Part shown: positions 43,799-54,530 of the stretch, in pieces
How the letters are laid out: each line of letters opens with the position of its first letter
How positions within the stretch are numbered: the stretch's first letter is position 1
Program-made: the position numbers and the translations under genes
Assembly: GCF_009765975.1 (NCBI RefSeq)
Contig: NZ_LMUJ01000092.1
Coordinates: 79,283-143,282 of the forward strand
Direction of reading: 5' to 3'
Origin: Acidisphaera sp. S103
GTDB taxonomy: Bacteria > Pseudomonadota > Alphaproteobacteria > Acetobacterales > Acetobacteraceae
DNA: 64,000 nt
Notes under the pieces: generated by a model
Databases searched by the model: none
Seen by the model: the letters and a program-made list of their open reading frames with translations, nothing else
What the model was told of the DNA's origin: nothing

Positions 43799-45274
43799 TC
43801 AGACGTCCCCATTGTCGTGACCTTTCCTTACTATCGCCTCCCCGGCCAGCGCACCCAACCGCCGCAACCCGGTCTCCATCCGCTCATCCCAGCTCTGCCC
43901 GCAACTCAGCCGCATGCAGTTACCGTAACGATCACTGGCCGAGAACACATCGCCCGGCGCGAAGCAAACGCCTTGTTCCAGCGCCTGGTGAAACAGCGCC
44001 CGCGTCGAGACGGCCGCAGGCAGTTCCACCCACAGCACGAAGCCGCCCGCGGGCTGGGACACCAGCGTGCCCTTTGGAAACGCCCGATCGATCGTGCGGA
44101 TCATCTGGTGCAGACTGTCTTCAAACGTCCCCCTGACCCGCCGCAGATGGCTGTCGTACCCACCTGACGACAGAAAATCCGCCAAGGCCGCCTGCGGCAG
44201 TCCGGGTCCGCACAGCGTCGAGGCGAGCTTGTTCCCCAGCAACCGCTGCATATGCCGTCCGCTCGCCACCCAGCCGATCCGGTACCCCGGCGCAATGGTC
44301 TTGGAGAACGAACTGCAATAGATCGTATTGTCGTGCCGATCCAATGCCGTGAACGGCACGGGCCGTTCCTTGCCGAAATAGATATCGCCGTAGATATCGT
44401 CCTCGATCAACGGCACCTTTTGCTGTGCCAGCAGGTCCAGGACCGCGATCTTCTTCTCCTCCGGCATGGTGCAACCCAACGGATTGTTGAAGCTGGAGGA
44501 CAACAGGCACGCCTTGATCGCGCCGCCTCGCACGGCCCGCCCCAGCGCCGACAGATCGACCCCCGTTCGCACATCGGTCGGCAGTTCCAGCACCTTCAGG
44601 TCAAGGGCCTCGATAACCTGCAGCATCCCGAAATAGGTTGGCGATTCGACCGCGATCGTATCCCCCGCCCTGGCGACGGTTCGCAACGCCAGCGCCAACG
44701 CCTCGGTGCAGCCGCAGGTGATCGCGATGTCCTCCGGCGGCAAAACCTGTCCCCATCGCAGCGCCCGCCGGGAAATCTCCTGCCGCAGCCGCAGATCGCC
44801 CTTGGGGACGGTATAGGTGTTGTATTCGCTTCCCTTGACCCGGGCGGCGCGTGCCAGGAACCGGTCGAGCTTCCCGGCCGCCAGCAACGCGGCACTGGGG
44901 ATCGCGCAGCCCAGCGGCACCAGCCTGGGATCGCCCGCATGCTCCAACAGCTTCGCCATGATGCTGGACACGGCCACGTTCACCGGCTTTCCCGGTGGCG
45001 CGGACAGCTCCGGGGCCGCCAACGCGATCGGTCCACCTTTGGTGACGACATAGCCGGAGCGAGGCCGAGCCTCGATGACCCCCCGGTCTTCCAGCAGGCG
45101 GTAGGCGTGAAGAGCGGTCGAAAGACTGGCACGCCGCTGGCGTCCGATCTCCCGCAGAGACGGCACACGCCCACCCGGCCGCAATGTGCCGTTGTCGATC
45201 AGCGCTGTGACGTAGCCCGCCAATTCCTCGTACCGATGGACCGGGTCTGCCCGCATGGATCGCGCCTTCATCAT
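43799..45274 (-). CDS. MocR-type regulator (GntR HTH plus aminotransferase-like domain)
   Basis: Regulator of 491 aa. Residues 10-75 are a GntR winged helix (LRPGGRVPSLREIGRQRRASLSTALHAYRLLEDRGVIEARPRSGY); the rest is a fold-type I aminotransferase-like domain with the PLP Lys in SSFSKTIAPGYRIGW. MocR proteins bind PLP and an amine or amino acid and control divergent genes, here an aminotransferase and a PhzF-family enzyme. Three direct repeats in the shared 86-base promoter region are candidate sites. ATG 45274 has GAGG eight bases upstream; TTG 45277 is disregarded. Confidence 0.9.
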   Translation of the reverse strand: MMKARSMRADPVHRYEELAGYVTALIDNGTLRPGGRVPSLREIGRQRRASLSTALHAYRLLEDRGVIEARPRSGYVVTKGGPIALAAPELSAPPGKPVNVAVSSIMAKLLEHAGDPRLVPLGCAIPSAALLAAGKLDRFLARAARVKGSEYNTYTVPKGDLRLRQEISRRALRWGQVLPPEDIAITCGCTEALALALRTVARAGDTIAVESPTYFGMLQVIEALDLKVLELPTDVRTGVDLSALGRAVRGGAIKACLLSSSFNNPLGCTMPEEKKIAVLDLLAQQKVPLIEDDIYGDIYFGKERPVPFTALDRHDNTIYCSSFSKTIAPGYRIGWVASGRHMQRLLGNKLASTLCGPGLPQAALADFLSSGGYDSHLRRVRGTFEDSLHQMIRTIDRAFPKGTLVSQPAGGFVLWVELPAAVSTRALFHQALEQGVCFAPGDVFSASDRYGNCMRLSCGQSWDERMETGLRRLGALAGEAIVRKGHDNGDV

Positions 45275-45292
45275 CAAGCCCGCCTCTTACAA

Positions 45293-45331
45293 CTGTTATG
45301 GGTACAATTCCAGTTATCTGTATCTGTTATC
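45293..45331. promoter_or_regulatory. Putative MocR binding region with three direct repeats
   Basis: CTGTTATG (45293-45300), CAGTTATC (45311-45318) and CTGTTATC (45324-45331) are near-identical octamers in the same orientation, centred between the divergent MocR and aminotransferase starts. MocR/PdxR regulators are known to use direct repeats. The assignment is by pattern and position. Confidence 0.5.
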
Positions 45332-45360
45332 TTCGGAGTTGGCACGTTAAACAGTCGCCC

Positions 45361-46464
45361 ATGGCCCATTTCCCAACCAACGACATCATGACCCTGGTCG
45401 GTCCCGCACCCCGGTTCGACCTCGCGGAGAGCTTCGGACCGGACCTGCATCTGCACGATGTGCTGGGTCCGGACGACATCCCCCTCGGCTACGGTTCCAC
45501 GGCGGGAGATCCCGGACTGCGGGCGATAATCGCCGAACGTAACGGCGTTGCTCCGGACAACGTCGTCGTCACCATGGGCGGCATGCACGCGCTGTTTCTG
45601 GTTGCGTTCATCCTGTGCGATCCTGGCGACGAAGCGATCACGACCGCACCGGTGTTTCCCCTCGCCCGCGCCGCACTGGAAACCGTCGGTGCCGAAATCC
45701 GCACTGTGCGGCTGAACTTCGATCACCGCTACCAGCCGGACCCGGCGGACATCCGCGCCGCCCTGTCGGTTCGGACGAAGCTGGTCAGCCTGGCATCGCC
45801 GCAAAACCCGTCTGGTTCGGCTATTCCGCCGGAGACCGTCCGAGCCATCCTCGACGCGATGCGGGAAGTATGCCCCGACGCCTATCTCCTAGCGGACGAA
45901 ACGTACCGTGAGGCCGTGTACGGCGACGATCCCGCCGCCCCCAGTCTCGTCGATCTTGGTCCAAAAGTCGTTTCCGTCGCGTCCCTGTCCAAATGCCACG
46001 GTGCGCCCGGTTTACGCATTGGCTGGGCAATCACCCGCGATCCCGTCCTGCGCCAGCAACTGATCCTGGGAAAATTCAGCACCGTGATCTCCTGTTCCGC
46101 CGTGGACGAGGCACTGGCCTGCCGCGTGCTGCGGCACAGCCATCGATCCCGGCACGACCACTTCGCGGCCTGCCTGGCAAGCACCGCCGCCTGGATCCGG
46201 CAGAATGCGGACCGCGTCGAATGGGTCCGCCCGGATGCCGGGGCAATCTGCTGCGTGCGGTTGCATTCGGACAGATTCGACGATGCCGCTGTCAGCCGTT
46301 TCTATGATGAATTGGCCAGCCACGGCATCCGCGTCGCCAACGGCACCTGGTTCGGCGACGAAGCCCGGGTTTTCCGGCTCGGTTTTGGCTTACTTCCCCT
46401 GCAAGACCTCGAAGCAGCTCTCGCCGGCGTTTCGGCGGCCCTCGACAAGGAATCCATGGCATGA
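45361..46464 (+). CDS. PLP-dependent aminotransferase class I/II
   Basis: Enzyme of 367 aa. The PLP-binding Lys is in SLSKCHGAPGLRIGW; SLASPQNPSGSAIP carries the Asn and LADETYREAVY the Asp/Tyr that position the cofactor. It transfers an amino group from an unidentified amino acid or amine. The divergent MocR-type regulator and the overlapping PhzF-family gene suggest the three act in one pathway for an unusual amino acid. ATG 45361 begins the typical short N-terminal arm. Confidence 0.88.
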   Translation: MAHFPTNDIMTLVGPAPRFDLAESFGPDLHLHDVLGPDDIPLGYGSTAGDPGLRAIIAERNGVAPDNVVVTMGGMHALFLVAFILCDPGDEAITTAPVFPLARAALETVGAEIRTVRLNFDHRYQPDPADIRAALSVRTKLVSLASPQNPSGSAIPPETVRAILDAMREVCPDAYLLADETYREAVYGDDPAAPSLVDLGPKVVSVASLSKCHGAPGLRIGWAITRDPVLRQQLILGKFSTVISCSAVDEALACRVLRHSHRSRHDHFAACLASTAAWIRQNADRVEWVRPDAGAICCVRLHSDRFDDAAVSRFYDELASHGIRVANGTWFGDEARVFRLGFGLLPLQDLEAALAGVSAALDKESMA

Positions 46465-47363
46465 CGCGCCGCTTCCATACCCTCGATGTCTTCACCGGAC
46501 GGGCGCTGACAGGCAATCCACTCGCCGTCGTGCTGGACGCGGAAGGCCTCGACGATCAGCGCATGCAGGCGATCGCCCGGGAGTTTAACCTGTCGGAGAC
46601 GGTGTTTGTCGGCGCTTCCGCTCATCCGGACAACCTTGCCAGCCTGCGCATTTTCACCCCCGGCCGTGAAATTCCCTTCGCCGGCCATCCAACCGTCGGC
46701 ACCGCCGTGCTGTTGGGCCTGCTGAACCCGAACGGTGCCCGGGAATTCATTCTGGAAGAAAAAATCGGCGTGGTGTCATGCGACGTCCAGGTCCTGGGCC
46801 CCGACCACGGACACGCCACCTTCACCCTGCCTCGCCTGCCCGAATGTATCGGCGCCCTGCCCGACAACACCACCCTCGCGGCCGGCCTTGGCCTTCAGGA
46901 AGGCGATATCGGCTTCGGCACGTATAAACCGGGGCTTTACTCGGCCGGCAATCCGTTCCGTTGCGTCCCGTTGCGGAGCCGCGACGCCGTGAGCCGGGCG
47001 TGCCCACAAGGTGAAGCGTTCGCCCGCGCGTTCGATGTGGGGACCGACGGGTTCACCAATGCGTTCGTCTACTGCGCCGACCCAATCGATCCAGCGCACG
47101 CCTTCCACGCGCGGATGTTCGCCCCGAGCGTGGGCGTGCCGGAAGACCCCGCGACGGGGGCGGCGGCGGCCGCCTTCGCCGGGGCGTTCATGGACGCCGA
47201 AAAACCCGCCGACGGCCACCACACCTTCGTCATCGAGCAAGGCGATGCCATGGGACGCCCCTCACGTATCACAGTGTCGATCGATGTCGTTGATGGCCGG
47301 CTGCGGGAGGCCCAGATCGGCGGTCAGGCCGTGATCGTCAGCGAAGGACGGCTGCGAGCCTGA
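46461..47363 (+). CDS. PhzF-family isomerase/epimerase
   Basis: Protein of 300 aa with the two-lobed diaminopimelate epimerase fold. FHTLDVFTGRALTGNPLAVVLD is the family opening, and Glu46 in NLSETVFV matches the catalytic Glu of PhzF. EIPFAGHPTVGTAVLL and EDPATGAAAAAFAG are the conserved ligand loops. PhzF itself isomerises a phenazine precursor, but most homologues have other, unknown substrates. The start overlaps the aminotransferase stop (ATGA), implying coupled function. There are no other phenazine genes here, so phenazine synthesis is unlikely. Confidence 0.9.
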   Translation: MTRRFHTLDVFTGRALTGNPLAVVLDAEGLDDQRMQAIAREFNLSETVFVGASAHPDNLASLRIFTPGREIPFAGHPTVGTAVLLGLLNPNGAREFILEEKIGVVSCDVQVLGPDHGHATFTLPRLPECIGALPDNTTLAAGLGLQEGDIGFGTYKPGLYSAGNPFRCVPLRSRDAVSRACPQGEAFARAFDVGTDGFTNAFVYCADPIDPAHAFHARMFAPSVGVPEDPATGAAAAAFAGAFMDAEKPADGHHTFVIEQGDAMGRPSRITVSIDVVDGRLREAQIGGQAVIVSEGRLRA

Positions 47364-48833
47364 CTATTGTCCAACCCGAGGCGCCGGAACGGGCGTAGGC
47401 GTGGGAGCCTCCACCGCATGCCGGCCTGTCAGGTCGTCCCCCGCACTGACCGGCATCAGGAACGCAATCGGGGCCGCGGCCAACGTCATCAACCCAACCA
47501 CGACGAATGCGGCGCTGAAGTCTGAATTCTCCGGCGTCAGGTGATGCGACATCGTGCGCGCCATCTCCAGCGCCAGTGCGCCGACAGACACCCCGACGGT
47601 CGCCGCAAGCTGCTGTCCGGCGGTGTAGAGACTGGTCGCCGCGCTCATTTGCGAGCGTGGCACATCGCCGTAAGCCAATGTGTTGTAGGCGGTGAACTGC
47701 AAGGACCGCAGGAAGCCGCCGACCAGCAGCACGAAATATATCGCCGCCGCCGGCCATGTGGGACGGAACAGCGCGCACATCGTCAGCATGATGCCCGACA
47801 GCACGCCGTTCCAGATCAGCGTGTCGCGAAAGCCGAATATCCGCAGGGCATATTGTGCCGCCGGCTTCATCACCAGTGCGCCCGCCGAACTGGCAAAGGT
47901 GATCATCCCGCTCTCCACCGCGGCATCGCCGAAACCGACCTGCAACATCATCGGCAGCAGGAACGGAATCGCCCCGATCCCGGTGCGGAACAGCATCATG
48001 GCGCTGAACGACAGGCCGAAGCAGGGCAGCCGCATCAGGGTGAAATCCAGCAGTGGCGCCGCCGTCCGCCTGGCATGCAGATAATACAGGAATGCGACCG
48101 CCAGGCCGGCGGCGATCATACCCTGAGTTAGTTCCGGCGAGACCAACCCGCGGCCGACGGTTTCCAGCCCGAACATGATGCAGATCAGCGCCATGCCGGT
48201 CAGCACCAGGCCGCGCAGATCGAAGGCGCCCTTGGGAGGTTCACGAAAATCCTGGATGAACAGAGTCACCGCGACGATGCCGATCAGGCCGACGGGGATG
48301 TTGATGAAGAACGTCCAGCGCCAGTTGAAATAGGTGACGATGAAGCCCCCCAGCGGCGGCCCGACCACCGGACCCAGCAGGGCCGGCATGGTCAGCCAGG
48401 CCATGGCGGCGACCAATTCCGACTTCGCCGCGGTCCGCAACAGCAGCAACCGCCCGACCGGCACCATCATCGCCCCGCCGATCCCTTGCAGCACGCGGGC
48501 CGCCACCAGCGCCGGCAGCCCGTTCGACAGGCCGCACAAGATCGAGCCGATGGTGAATACCACGATCGCCGCGCGAAACACGTTGCGCGTGCCGTAGCGG
48601 TCGGCCACCCATCCACTGGCAGGGATGAACACGGTCAGGCTGAGCAGGTACGACGTCAGCGCCACGTTCATCCGCACCGGATCGTAGCCGAACGACCGGG
48701 CCATCGTGGGTAGCGCCGTGGCGATGATCGTCGAATCGAGGTTCTGCATGAACAGCGCGGACGCGACGATCACTGCTGTGAGACGGGTTTCCTTGGAGAC
48801 TCGGGGCGGACGGAGGGAGGGCTGTGCGGGCAT
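47364..48833 (-). CDS. DHA2-family MFS transporter
   Basis: Efflux pump of 489 aa with about 14 helices. The opening FMQNLDSTIIATALPTMARSFG, GWVADRYGTRNVF and MPALLGPVVGPPLGGFI are DHA2 hallmarks. Its stop codon abuts that of the PhzF gene on the other strand. The ATG at 48833 is preferred; a GTG at 48875 would add 14 residues. No adaptor or regulator is adjacent, in contrast to the EmrAB-type pair at the start of the window. Confidence 0.88.
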   Translation of the reverse strand: MPAQPSLRPPRVSKETRLTAVIVASALFMQNLDSTIIATALPTMARSFGYDPVRMNVALTSYLLSLTVFIPASGWVADRYGTRNVFRAAIVVFTIGSILCGLSNGLPALVAARVLQGIGGAMMVPVGRLLLLRTAAKSELVAAMAWLTMPALLGPVVGPPLGGFIVTYFNWRWTFFINIPVGLIGIVAVTLFIQDFREPPKGAFDLRGLVLTGMALICIMFGLETVGRGLVSPELTQGMIAAGLAVAFLYYLHARRTAAPLLDFTLMRLPCFGLSFSAMMLFRTGIGAIPFLLPMMLQVGFGDAAVESGMITFASSAGALVMKPAAQYALRIFGFRDTLIWNGVLSGIMLTMCALFRPTWPAAAIYFVLLVGGFLRSLQFTAYNTLAYGDVPRSQMSAATSLYTAGQQLAATVGVSVGALALEMARTMSHHLTPENSDFSAAFVVVGLMTLAAAPIAFLMPVSAGDDLTGRHAVEAPTPTPVPAPRVGQ

Positions 48834-48988
48834 GCCGCCAATGTCGCGCGGGACGCGCCACGGGGAAAGCCCCACGGCCTGGATGGGTCACACTGGCGGC
48901 CGGGTCTGGTCCCATTAGACGCCCATTAGCGGTCGCGGGAGGCCCCCCGCCCATTCATACATTGTTCATTAAATCGGTGGCACACTGG

Positions 48989-49363
48989 ATGTCGGCTATC
49001 TCTGGCACGATCGAGACTTACGCCATGGCACACCCGACCGACGACGTAAAAAACTGGATGAACATGTTCCGCTGGATCGTGAAACTCATCCGTGACGAGT
49101 ACGATGTGGACGAAGCCATCCTGACGCGTTCGGCCGTGCTGGAAACCGACTGCGGCCTGATGATCGAGCAAGTGGAGGTCGTGCTGGCAATCATCGCCGA
49201 GAGTTTCTCGCTACGATTTCCGGCCGGGACACTCGATGAAGTCGTCAAGCTGGATGAACTTTGCATGGTCGCAAGCTGGATGAAGGGCCTCTACAAGCGG
49301 CCGGAGTTCGTATCGGAGGGGTTCGCGGCAAAATGCCGGGCGGCCAACCCAACCTGCACCTGA
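48989..49363 (+). CDS. Acyl-carrier-protein-like protein lacking the phosphopantetheine serine
   Basis: Protein of 124 aa. The segment from AILTRSAVLETDCGL through EQVEVVLAIIAESFSLRFP and LDEVVKLDELCMVASWM follows the four-helix pattern of acyl carrier proteins (Leu-Glu-x-Asp-x-Gly-Leu, then a helix, acidic loop and final helix). At the DSL attachment site it has LMI, so no 4-phosphopantetheine can be attached. It could be a structural partner of a lipid or secretion enzyme. Start is ATG 48989 or 49025. It is flanked by an MFS gene and an ABC operon, and no fatty-acid genes are close. Confidence 0.5.
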   Translation: MSAISGTIETYAMAHPTDDVKNWMNMFRWIVKLIRDEYDVDEAILTRSAVLETDCGLMIEQVEVVLAIIAESFSLRFPAGTLDEVVKLDELCMVASWMKGLYKRPEFVSEGFAAKCRAANPTCT

Positions 49364-49651
49364 GCGACCCGTCCTGGACTGGATATTTTCTCTCCCGCCC
49401 GATTGCGGGATAGCCCTCCGACCGCGGGACCGACGGCAAAGAACGGAAACGTCTTCCGCTCCGCCAGCATTCCACTCAATGAAGGAAATTCATCGCGAAT
49501 TTTACATATCTGCACGAGTCTCGCCACCGGCTCGGCGCTGCGCTGCACAACGTCTTCGCCAGTTGCAACAATTTAGGTTTGTTTGTACACGAATCGAGCG
49601 CAACCTGCGTCAATGCCGGGTAACCAATAATAGATCAGGGAGTTTTGGCTA

Positions 49652-51001
49652 ATGAGCAAAACGAACGTCCTCGACACAGCCGTGGTGCAGCGCCGCGATC
49701 TGATGCGCGGTGGCCTCGGGATCGCCGGCGCCCTGGCGACCGGTGCCGCTTTGTCCCGCCCGGTCTTTGCCGACGAAGCGCCACTCGGCAACTACCCGGC
49801 CGGCACCACCGGCTCCTCGATTTTCGTCGGCCTGTGCACCCCGTTGACCGGAACCTATGCCGCCGCCGGCGTGGATGAGCGCAAGGGCTTCGAACTGGCG
49901 ATGGCCCACCTGAACAGCGGACATGAACTGATCCGCAAGATCTCGCCGCTGACCAAAACCGGCGTCCTTGGCAAGAAAGTCGAATTTGACGTCGCCGACT
50001 CCGAAGCCAAGCCGAACGTCGCGGTGCAGGCGCAATCGCGCTTCATCAGCGAGAAAAAGGCGATCATGATCGCCGGGTCCGTCAGCAGCGCCGTCGCGGT
50101 CGCAAGCAACAAGTTGGCGCAGCGGGAGCATGTGATCTACCTGCCGCTGGTCAGCGGTTCCAATGACACCACCGGCAAGGATTGCGTGCGCTACGGCTTC
50201 CGTGCCTGCCATTATGCCTATACGGCGGCCGCCGCCATCGCACCGGAACTAATCAAGGCGTTCGGCAAGAACAAGAAAGTCGCCTACCTGACGCCGGACT
50301 ATACGTATGGCCACTCGGTGACCGGCTCGATGCAGGAATTCCTCAAGCCGGCTGGCTGGACCACAATTACCGATCAGGTCTGCCCGCTGGGCGCGCCCGA
50401 CTACAGTTCCTTCCTGCTGAACATCGCCAACAGCGGCGCCGAGGTGCTGATCAACGTCAACTTCGGCAATGACGCTGTCGGGTCCATCAAGCAGGCTAAA
50501 CAGTTCGGCATCCTCGACAAGATGGCACTGGTGATGCCTTACCTGTCGCCTTTCCTCAGCAAGGAAGTCGGAGCCGATTTGATGCAGGGCGTCTATGGCA
50601 CTACCGAATTCTGGTGGACTCTGGGCGATACCAATCCGATGGCCAAGATGTTCGTCGATACGTTCAACGCCAAATACGGCTACAAGCCTGAGTGGGCCGC
50701 GCATGTCGCCTATATGCAGGTGGGCCTCTGGGCGGACGCGGTGGAACACGCCAAGACCTTCTATCCCGGCGACGTCATCGCGTCCTATGAATCGGGACGC
50801 ACGATCCAGACCGACCTGGGCCCGGTGAAGTGGCGCGCCGCCGATCACCAGCTTATCCGCCCGGTGGTCGTCACCCGCGGCAAGAAGCCGTCAGCGATGA
50901 AAACGCCCGACGACTACTTCGACATCGTCGCGTTGGTGCCCGGCGAAGGGCTGATGCAGGCGCCGGATGCCTTTGGCTGCAAGCTTGGTTCCGTGACCTG
51001 A
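49652..51001 (+). CDS. ABC transporter substrate-binding protein, amide/urea (FmdD-like) type
   Basis: Periplasmic binding protein of 449 aa in the branched-chain amino acid/urea group. The N-terminus has a twin-arginine-like signal (RRDLMRGGLGIAGALATGAA), so it may be exported folded by the Tat route. FVGLCTPLTGTYAAAGVDERKGFELA and NKKVAYLTPDYTYGHS are characteristic of the FmdD/urea-type receptors. AGGGAG lies nine bases before the ATG. It heads an operon with LivH-type permease, a fused LivM-LivG protein, LivF and a second binding protein. Confidence 0.9.
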   Translation: MSKTNVLDTAVVQRRDLMRGGLGIAGALATGAALSRPVFADEAPLGNYPAGTTGSSIFVGLCTPLTGTYAAAGVDERKGFELAMAHLNSGHELIRKISPLTKTGVLGKKVEFDVADSEAKPNVAVQAQSRFISEKKAIMIAGSVSSAVAVASNKLAQREHVIYLPLVSGSNDTTGKDCVRYGFRACHYAYTAAAAIAPELIKAFGKNKKVAYLTPDYTYGHSVTGSMQEFLKPAGWTTITDQVCPLGAPDYSSFLLNIANSGAEVLINVNFGNDAVGSIKQAKQFGILDKMALVMPYLSPFLSKEVGADLMQGVYGTTEFWWTLGDTNPMAKMFVDTFNAKYGYKPEWAAHVAYMQVGLWADAVEHAKTFYPGDVIASYESGRTIQTDLGPVKWRAADHQLIRPVVVTRGKKPSAMKTPDDYFDIVALVPGEGLMQAPDAFGCKLGSVT

Positions 51002-51035
51002 TACCCATGAACATCCGTCCCGTGCACGACACGAC

Positions 51036-51911
51036 ATGCTGAGCTGGCCGAACTTCATTTCTCAACTGTTCAACGGGTTGGCGCTTGGCGCCCTTCTCGC
51101 CCTGATCAGTTCAGGACTGACCGTCATCTACGGCACGCTCGGGGTGCTCAATCTCGCACACGGCGCGATGTTCATGATGGGTGGCTATGGCGGCTTCGTC
51201 ACCTATCAGTACACCCACTCTTTCGCTCTCGCGCTGGTCGGCGGCACGCTGTGCGTGCTGGTGATCGGCGTGGTGACGGAGCAGGTGCTGATCCGCCATT
51301 TCTACCGCCGCCCGCCGGAGGACCAGTTGCTGGTCACCTTCGGATTGGGCATCGTCTTCGTCGAGCTGGTGCGGCTAGGCTTCGGCAGCCTGTCACTGCA
51401 GGTCTCGCCACCCGAGTGGGCCAGCGGCATCACCCGGATGGGATTCCTGATCTATCCCACCTACCGGCTCTATGTGATGGGCATCATCGCCGTCGCCCTG
51501 GCGGTGCTGTATCTAATCCTGTACCGCACCCGCATCGGCATGATCGTTCGTGCCGGCATCGAGGATTCCGGCATGGTCGACATGCTGGGTATCAACGTCT
51601 TCCGGGTGTTCATGCTGGTGTTCGGGATCGGTGCCGCCGCCGCCGGTTTCGCCGGCATCGTCGATGCTCCGGTGTTGCCGCTGACGCCCGATATGGGCGA
51701 CCAGATCCTGGTGGAAACCTTTGTCGTCGTCGTGATCGGCGGTGTCGGGTCCTTCCCCGGTGCCATCCTGGGCGGGCTGATCGCCGGTGAAATCCTCAGC
51801 ATTACCTCGATGTTCAACCCGAGCTACTCGCAGGTCATGCTGTTCGTGGTGATGACGCTGGTGCTGTTGTTGCGGCCGCAAGGGTTGCTAGGGCAGTCGT
51901 CGCGCACATGA
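51036..51911 (+). CDS. Branched-chain amino acid-type ABC permease (LivH-like)
   Basis: Inner-membrane permease of 291 aa. FNGLALGALLALISSGLTVIYGTLGVLNLAHGAMFMMGGY is the standard LivH first-helix region (seen in parts: GLTVIYG, NLAHGA). The EAA-like loop is GMIVRAGIEDSGMVDMLGINV. The gene ends in a four-base overlap with the fused permease-ATPase. It is 34 bases after the binding protein gene. Confidence 0.92.
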   Translation: MLSWPNFISQLFNGLALGALLALISSGLTVIYGTLGVLNLAHGAMFMMGGYGGFVTYQYTHSFALALVGGTLCVLVIGVVTEQVLIRHFYRRPPEDQLLVTFGLGIVFVELVRLGFGSLSLQVSPPEWASGITRMGFLIYPTYRLYVMGIIAVALAVLYLILYRTRIGMIVRAGIEDSGMVDMLGINVFRVFMLVFGIGAAAAGFAGIVDAPVLPLTPDMGDQILVETFVVVVIGGVGSFPGAILGGLIAGEILSITSMFNPSYSQVMLFVVMTLVLLLRPQGLLGQSSRT

Positions 51912-53724
51912 GAAACCGGGATACGATGACTGTCTGGCGGGCGTTCCTGCCGGATCTGTTGACCGCCTGCGGCCTGATCGCCGCCCCGTTCATCCTGCCT
52001 TCGCTCGGTTTTGCCGCCGACACGGTGAACCGTATCCTGGTGCTTGGGCTGTTCGGCATCGGCTTCGACATCCTGTTCGGCTTCACCGGCCTGCTGTCGT
52101 TCGGCCAATCGGCGTTCTTCGGCACCGGCGGCTTCGTCGCCGCCTATCTCACCATCAACGGGATCATCCCCAACGTCATGCTGGCACTGGTGATCGGCAC
52201 CATCGTCGGGGCCGCGACCGGCGTCCTGGTCGGGCTGATCGCGCTGCGCCGCACCGGCATCTATTTCGCCATGATCACGGTGGCGATCGCCGAGACGTTC
52301 TTCTTCGTCGAGAACTCCCCGCTGGCCGCCTATACCGGCGGGGAGAACGGGCTGTCCGGTGTACCAAGCCCGGTCTTCAATCTGGGATTTGTAACGTGGC
52401 GGGTGGGCACCGGATACTCGATGTACACCTTCCTGGCGATCTGCTTCCTGGTCGGCATGATCATCGCCCGGCGCATCATCCACTCACCGGTCGGCGCCAT
52501 CTTCATGGCGATCCGCGACAACCCGATCCGCGCCCGCGCCGTTGGCCATGCGGTGGAGCGCTACAAGCTTCTCGCGTTCACCATCGCCGCCGCTTATGCG
52601 GGGTTGGCGGGCGGTCTGCTGGGTGTTCTGCAGGGCTATATGCCACCGGATGCCTTTACCTTCGACACCTCCGGCGAGTTGATCATGCAGACCATGATCG
52701 GCGGCACCGGCTTTCTGTTCGGCCCGCTGGCCGGTGCCGCCGTGTGGCTGTACCTGCGTGATTTCCTGCAGTCGGGCCTTGGTCTCGGTGCGGCGTGGAA
52801 GTTGGTGCTGGGCATCATTTTCGTTCTGCTGATCTGCTTCCTGCGTCGCGGCGTGATCGGTGGCGTGATCGACCTGGTCGGCTTGGCGCGACCCCGTCGG
52901 TCCTCCGCCCCGACGGATGAAGAACCGCTGCCGGCGGATGCCCCACCCAAGAAACGGCCTGCGCCGCCGCCCGGTCCGGTACTCGAAGTGCGCGGACTGA
53001 GCCGCCGCTTCGGTGGCCTGGTCGCCAACAACGATATCGATTTCACTGTCGAAGCGGGCGAGCTACGTGGAGTCATTGGCCCGAACGGTGCCGGCAAAAG
53101 CACCTTCTTCAAGATGATCACCTGCGAAATGGCGCCCACCGCCGGCACCATCCGCTTCCAGGGACGCGACATAACGGGCTGGGATGTCACCGACGTGTGC
53201 CAGATCGGCCTGACCAAAAGCTATCAGGTCAATCAGCTTTTCACCAAACTGACGGTACGCCAGAACCTCGCCATCTCGGCGCTGGCGGCAGCCCGCGGCC
53301 GCTTCCGTCTCGATGTGCTGCGTCGCGCGACCCATGTCCCTGGCGTGACGGCACAAATCGCTCACACCCTGGCGTTGATCGGCCTGACCGGACGGGCGGA
53401 CGTCGCCGTCAGCGATCTTGCCTATGGAGAAAAGCGGCGGGTCGAGATCGGCCTGGCGCTGGCCAGCGAACCCACCCTGCTGCTGCTCGACGAGCCGCTC
53501 GCCGGCATGAGCCCGCAGGAACGGGCCGAGACCGTGCAGCTTCTGAGGCGTATCCGCGTCGGCCGCACCCTGATCGTGGTGGAGCATGATATGGACGCCA
53601 TTTTCGGGCTGGCGGAGCGGATCACCGTGCTGTGCGAAGGCCGCGTCCTGGCCGATGGCACGCCGCTCGAAATCCAGGCCAGCAAAGCGGTGCAGGATGC
53701 CTATCTCGGCGGCGAGGTTGTGGA

Positions 53725-53728
<4 letters not shown>
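51908..53728 (+). CDS. Fused ABC permease-ATPase (LivM-LivG)
   Basis: Single polypeptide of 606 aa joining two subunits usually made separately. Residues 1-320 are the LivM permease (FGFTGLLSFGQSAFFGTGGF; loop FMAIRDNPIRARAVG). A Pro/Arg-rich cytoplasmic linker spans about 325-360, then LivG: Walker A GPNGAGKST (about residue 391), LAYGEKRRVEIGLAL in place of LSGGxQ, Walker B LLLDEPLAGM and the switch His in VVEHDMD. The fusion fixes a 1:1 ratio of permease and ATPase. Such fusions occur in several proteobacteria. Start codon overlaps livH; a second ATG lies at 51926. Confidence 0.9.
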
Positions 53729-54423
<695 letters not shown>

Positions 54424-54530
54424 CGGGGCTGTCGGTGGGACCGGGTCATCGGGATGTCCGGACACCCTTTCACTCGCCATCGAAACAGCGCTACGCTTCC
54501 GCGAAACAAAACGTCCTTGGGGGAACATCC

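Noticed and set aside
46461-47363. Phenazine biosynthesis cluster
   Set aside because: A PhzF-family gene stands alone with an aminotransferase; none of the other phz genes is present.
49393-49410. TCCCGC-CCGATT-GCGGGA hairpin after the ACP-like gene
   Set aside because: Stem of only six pairs and no T-run on the plus strand; too weak to call a terminator.
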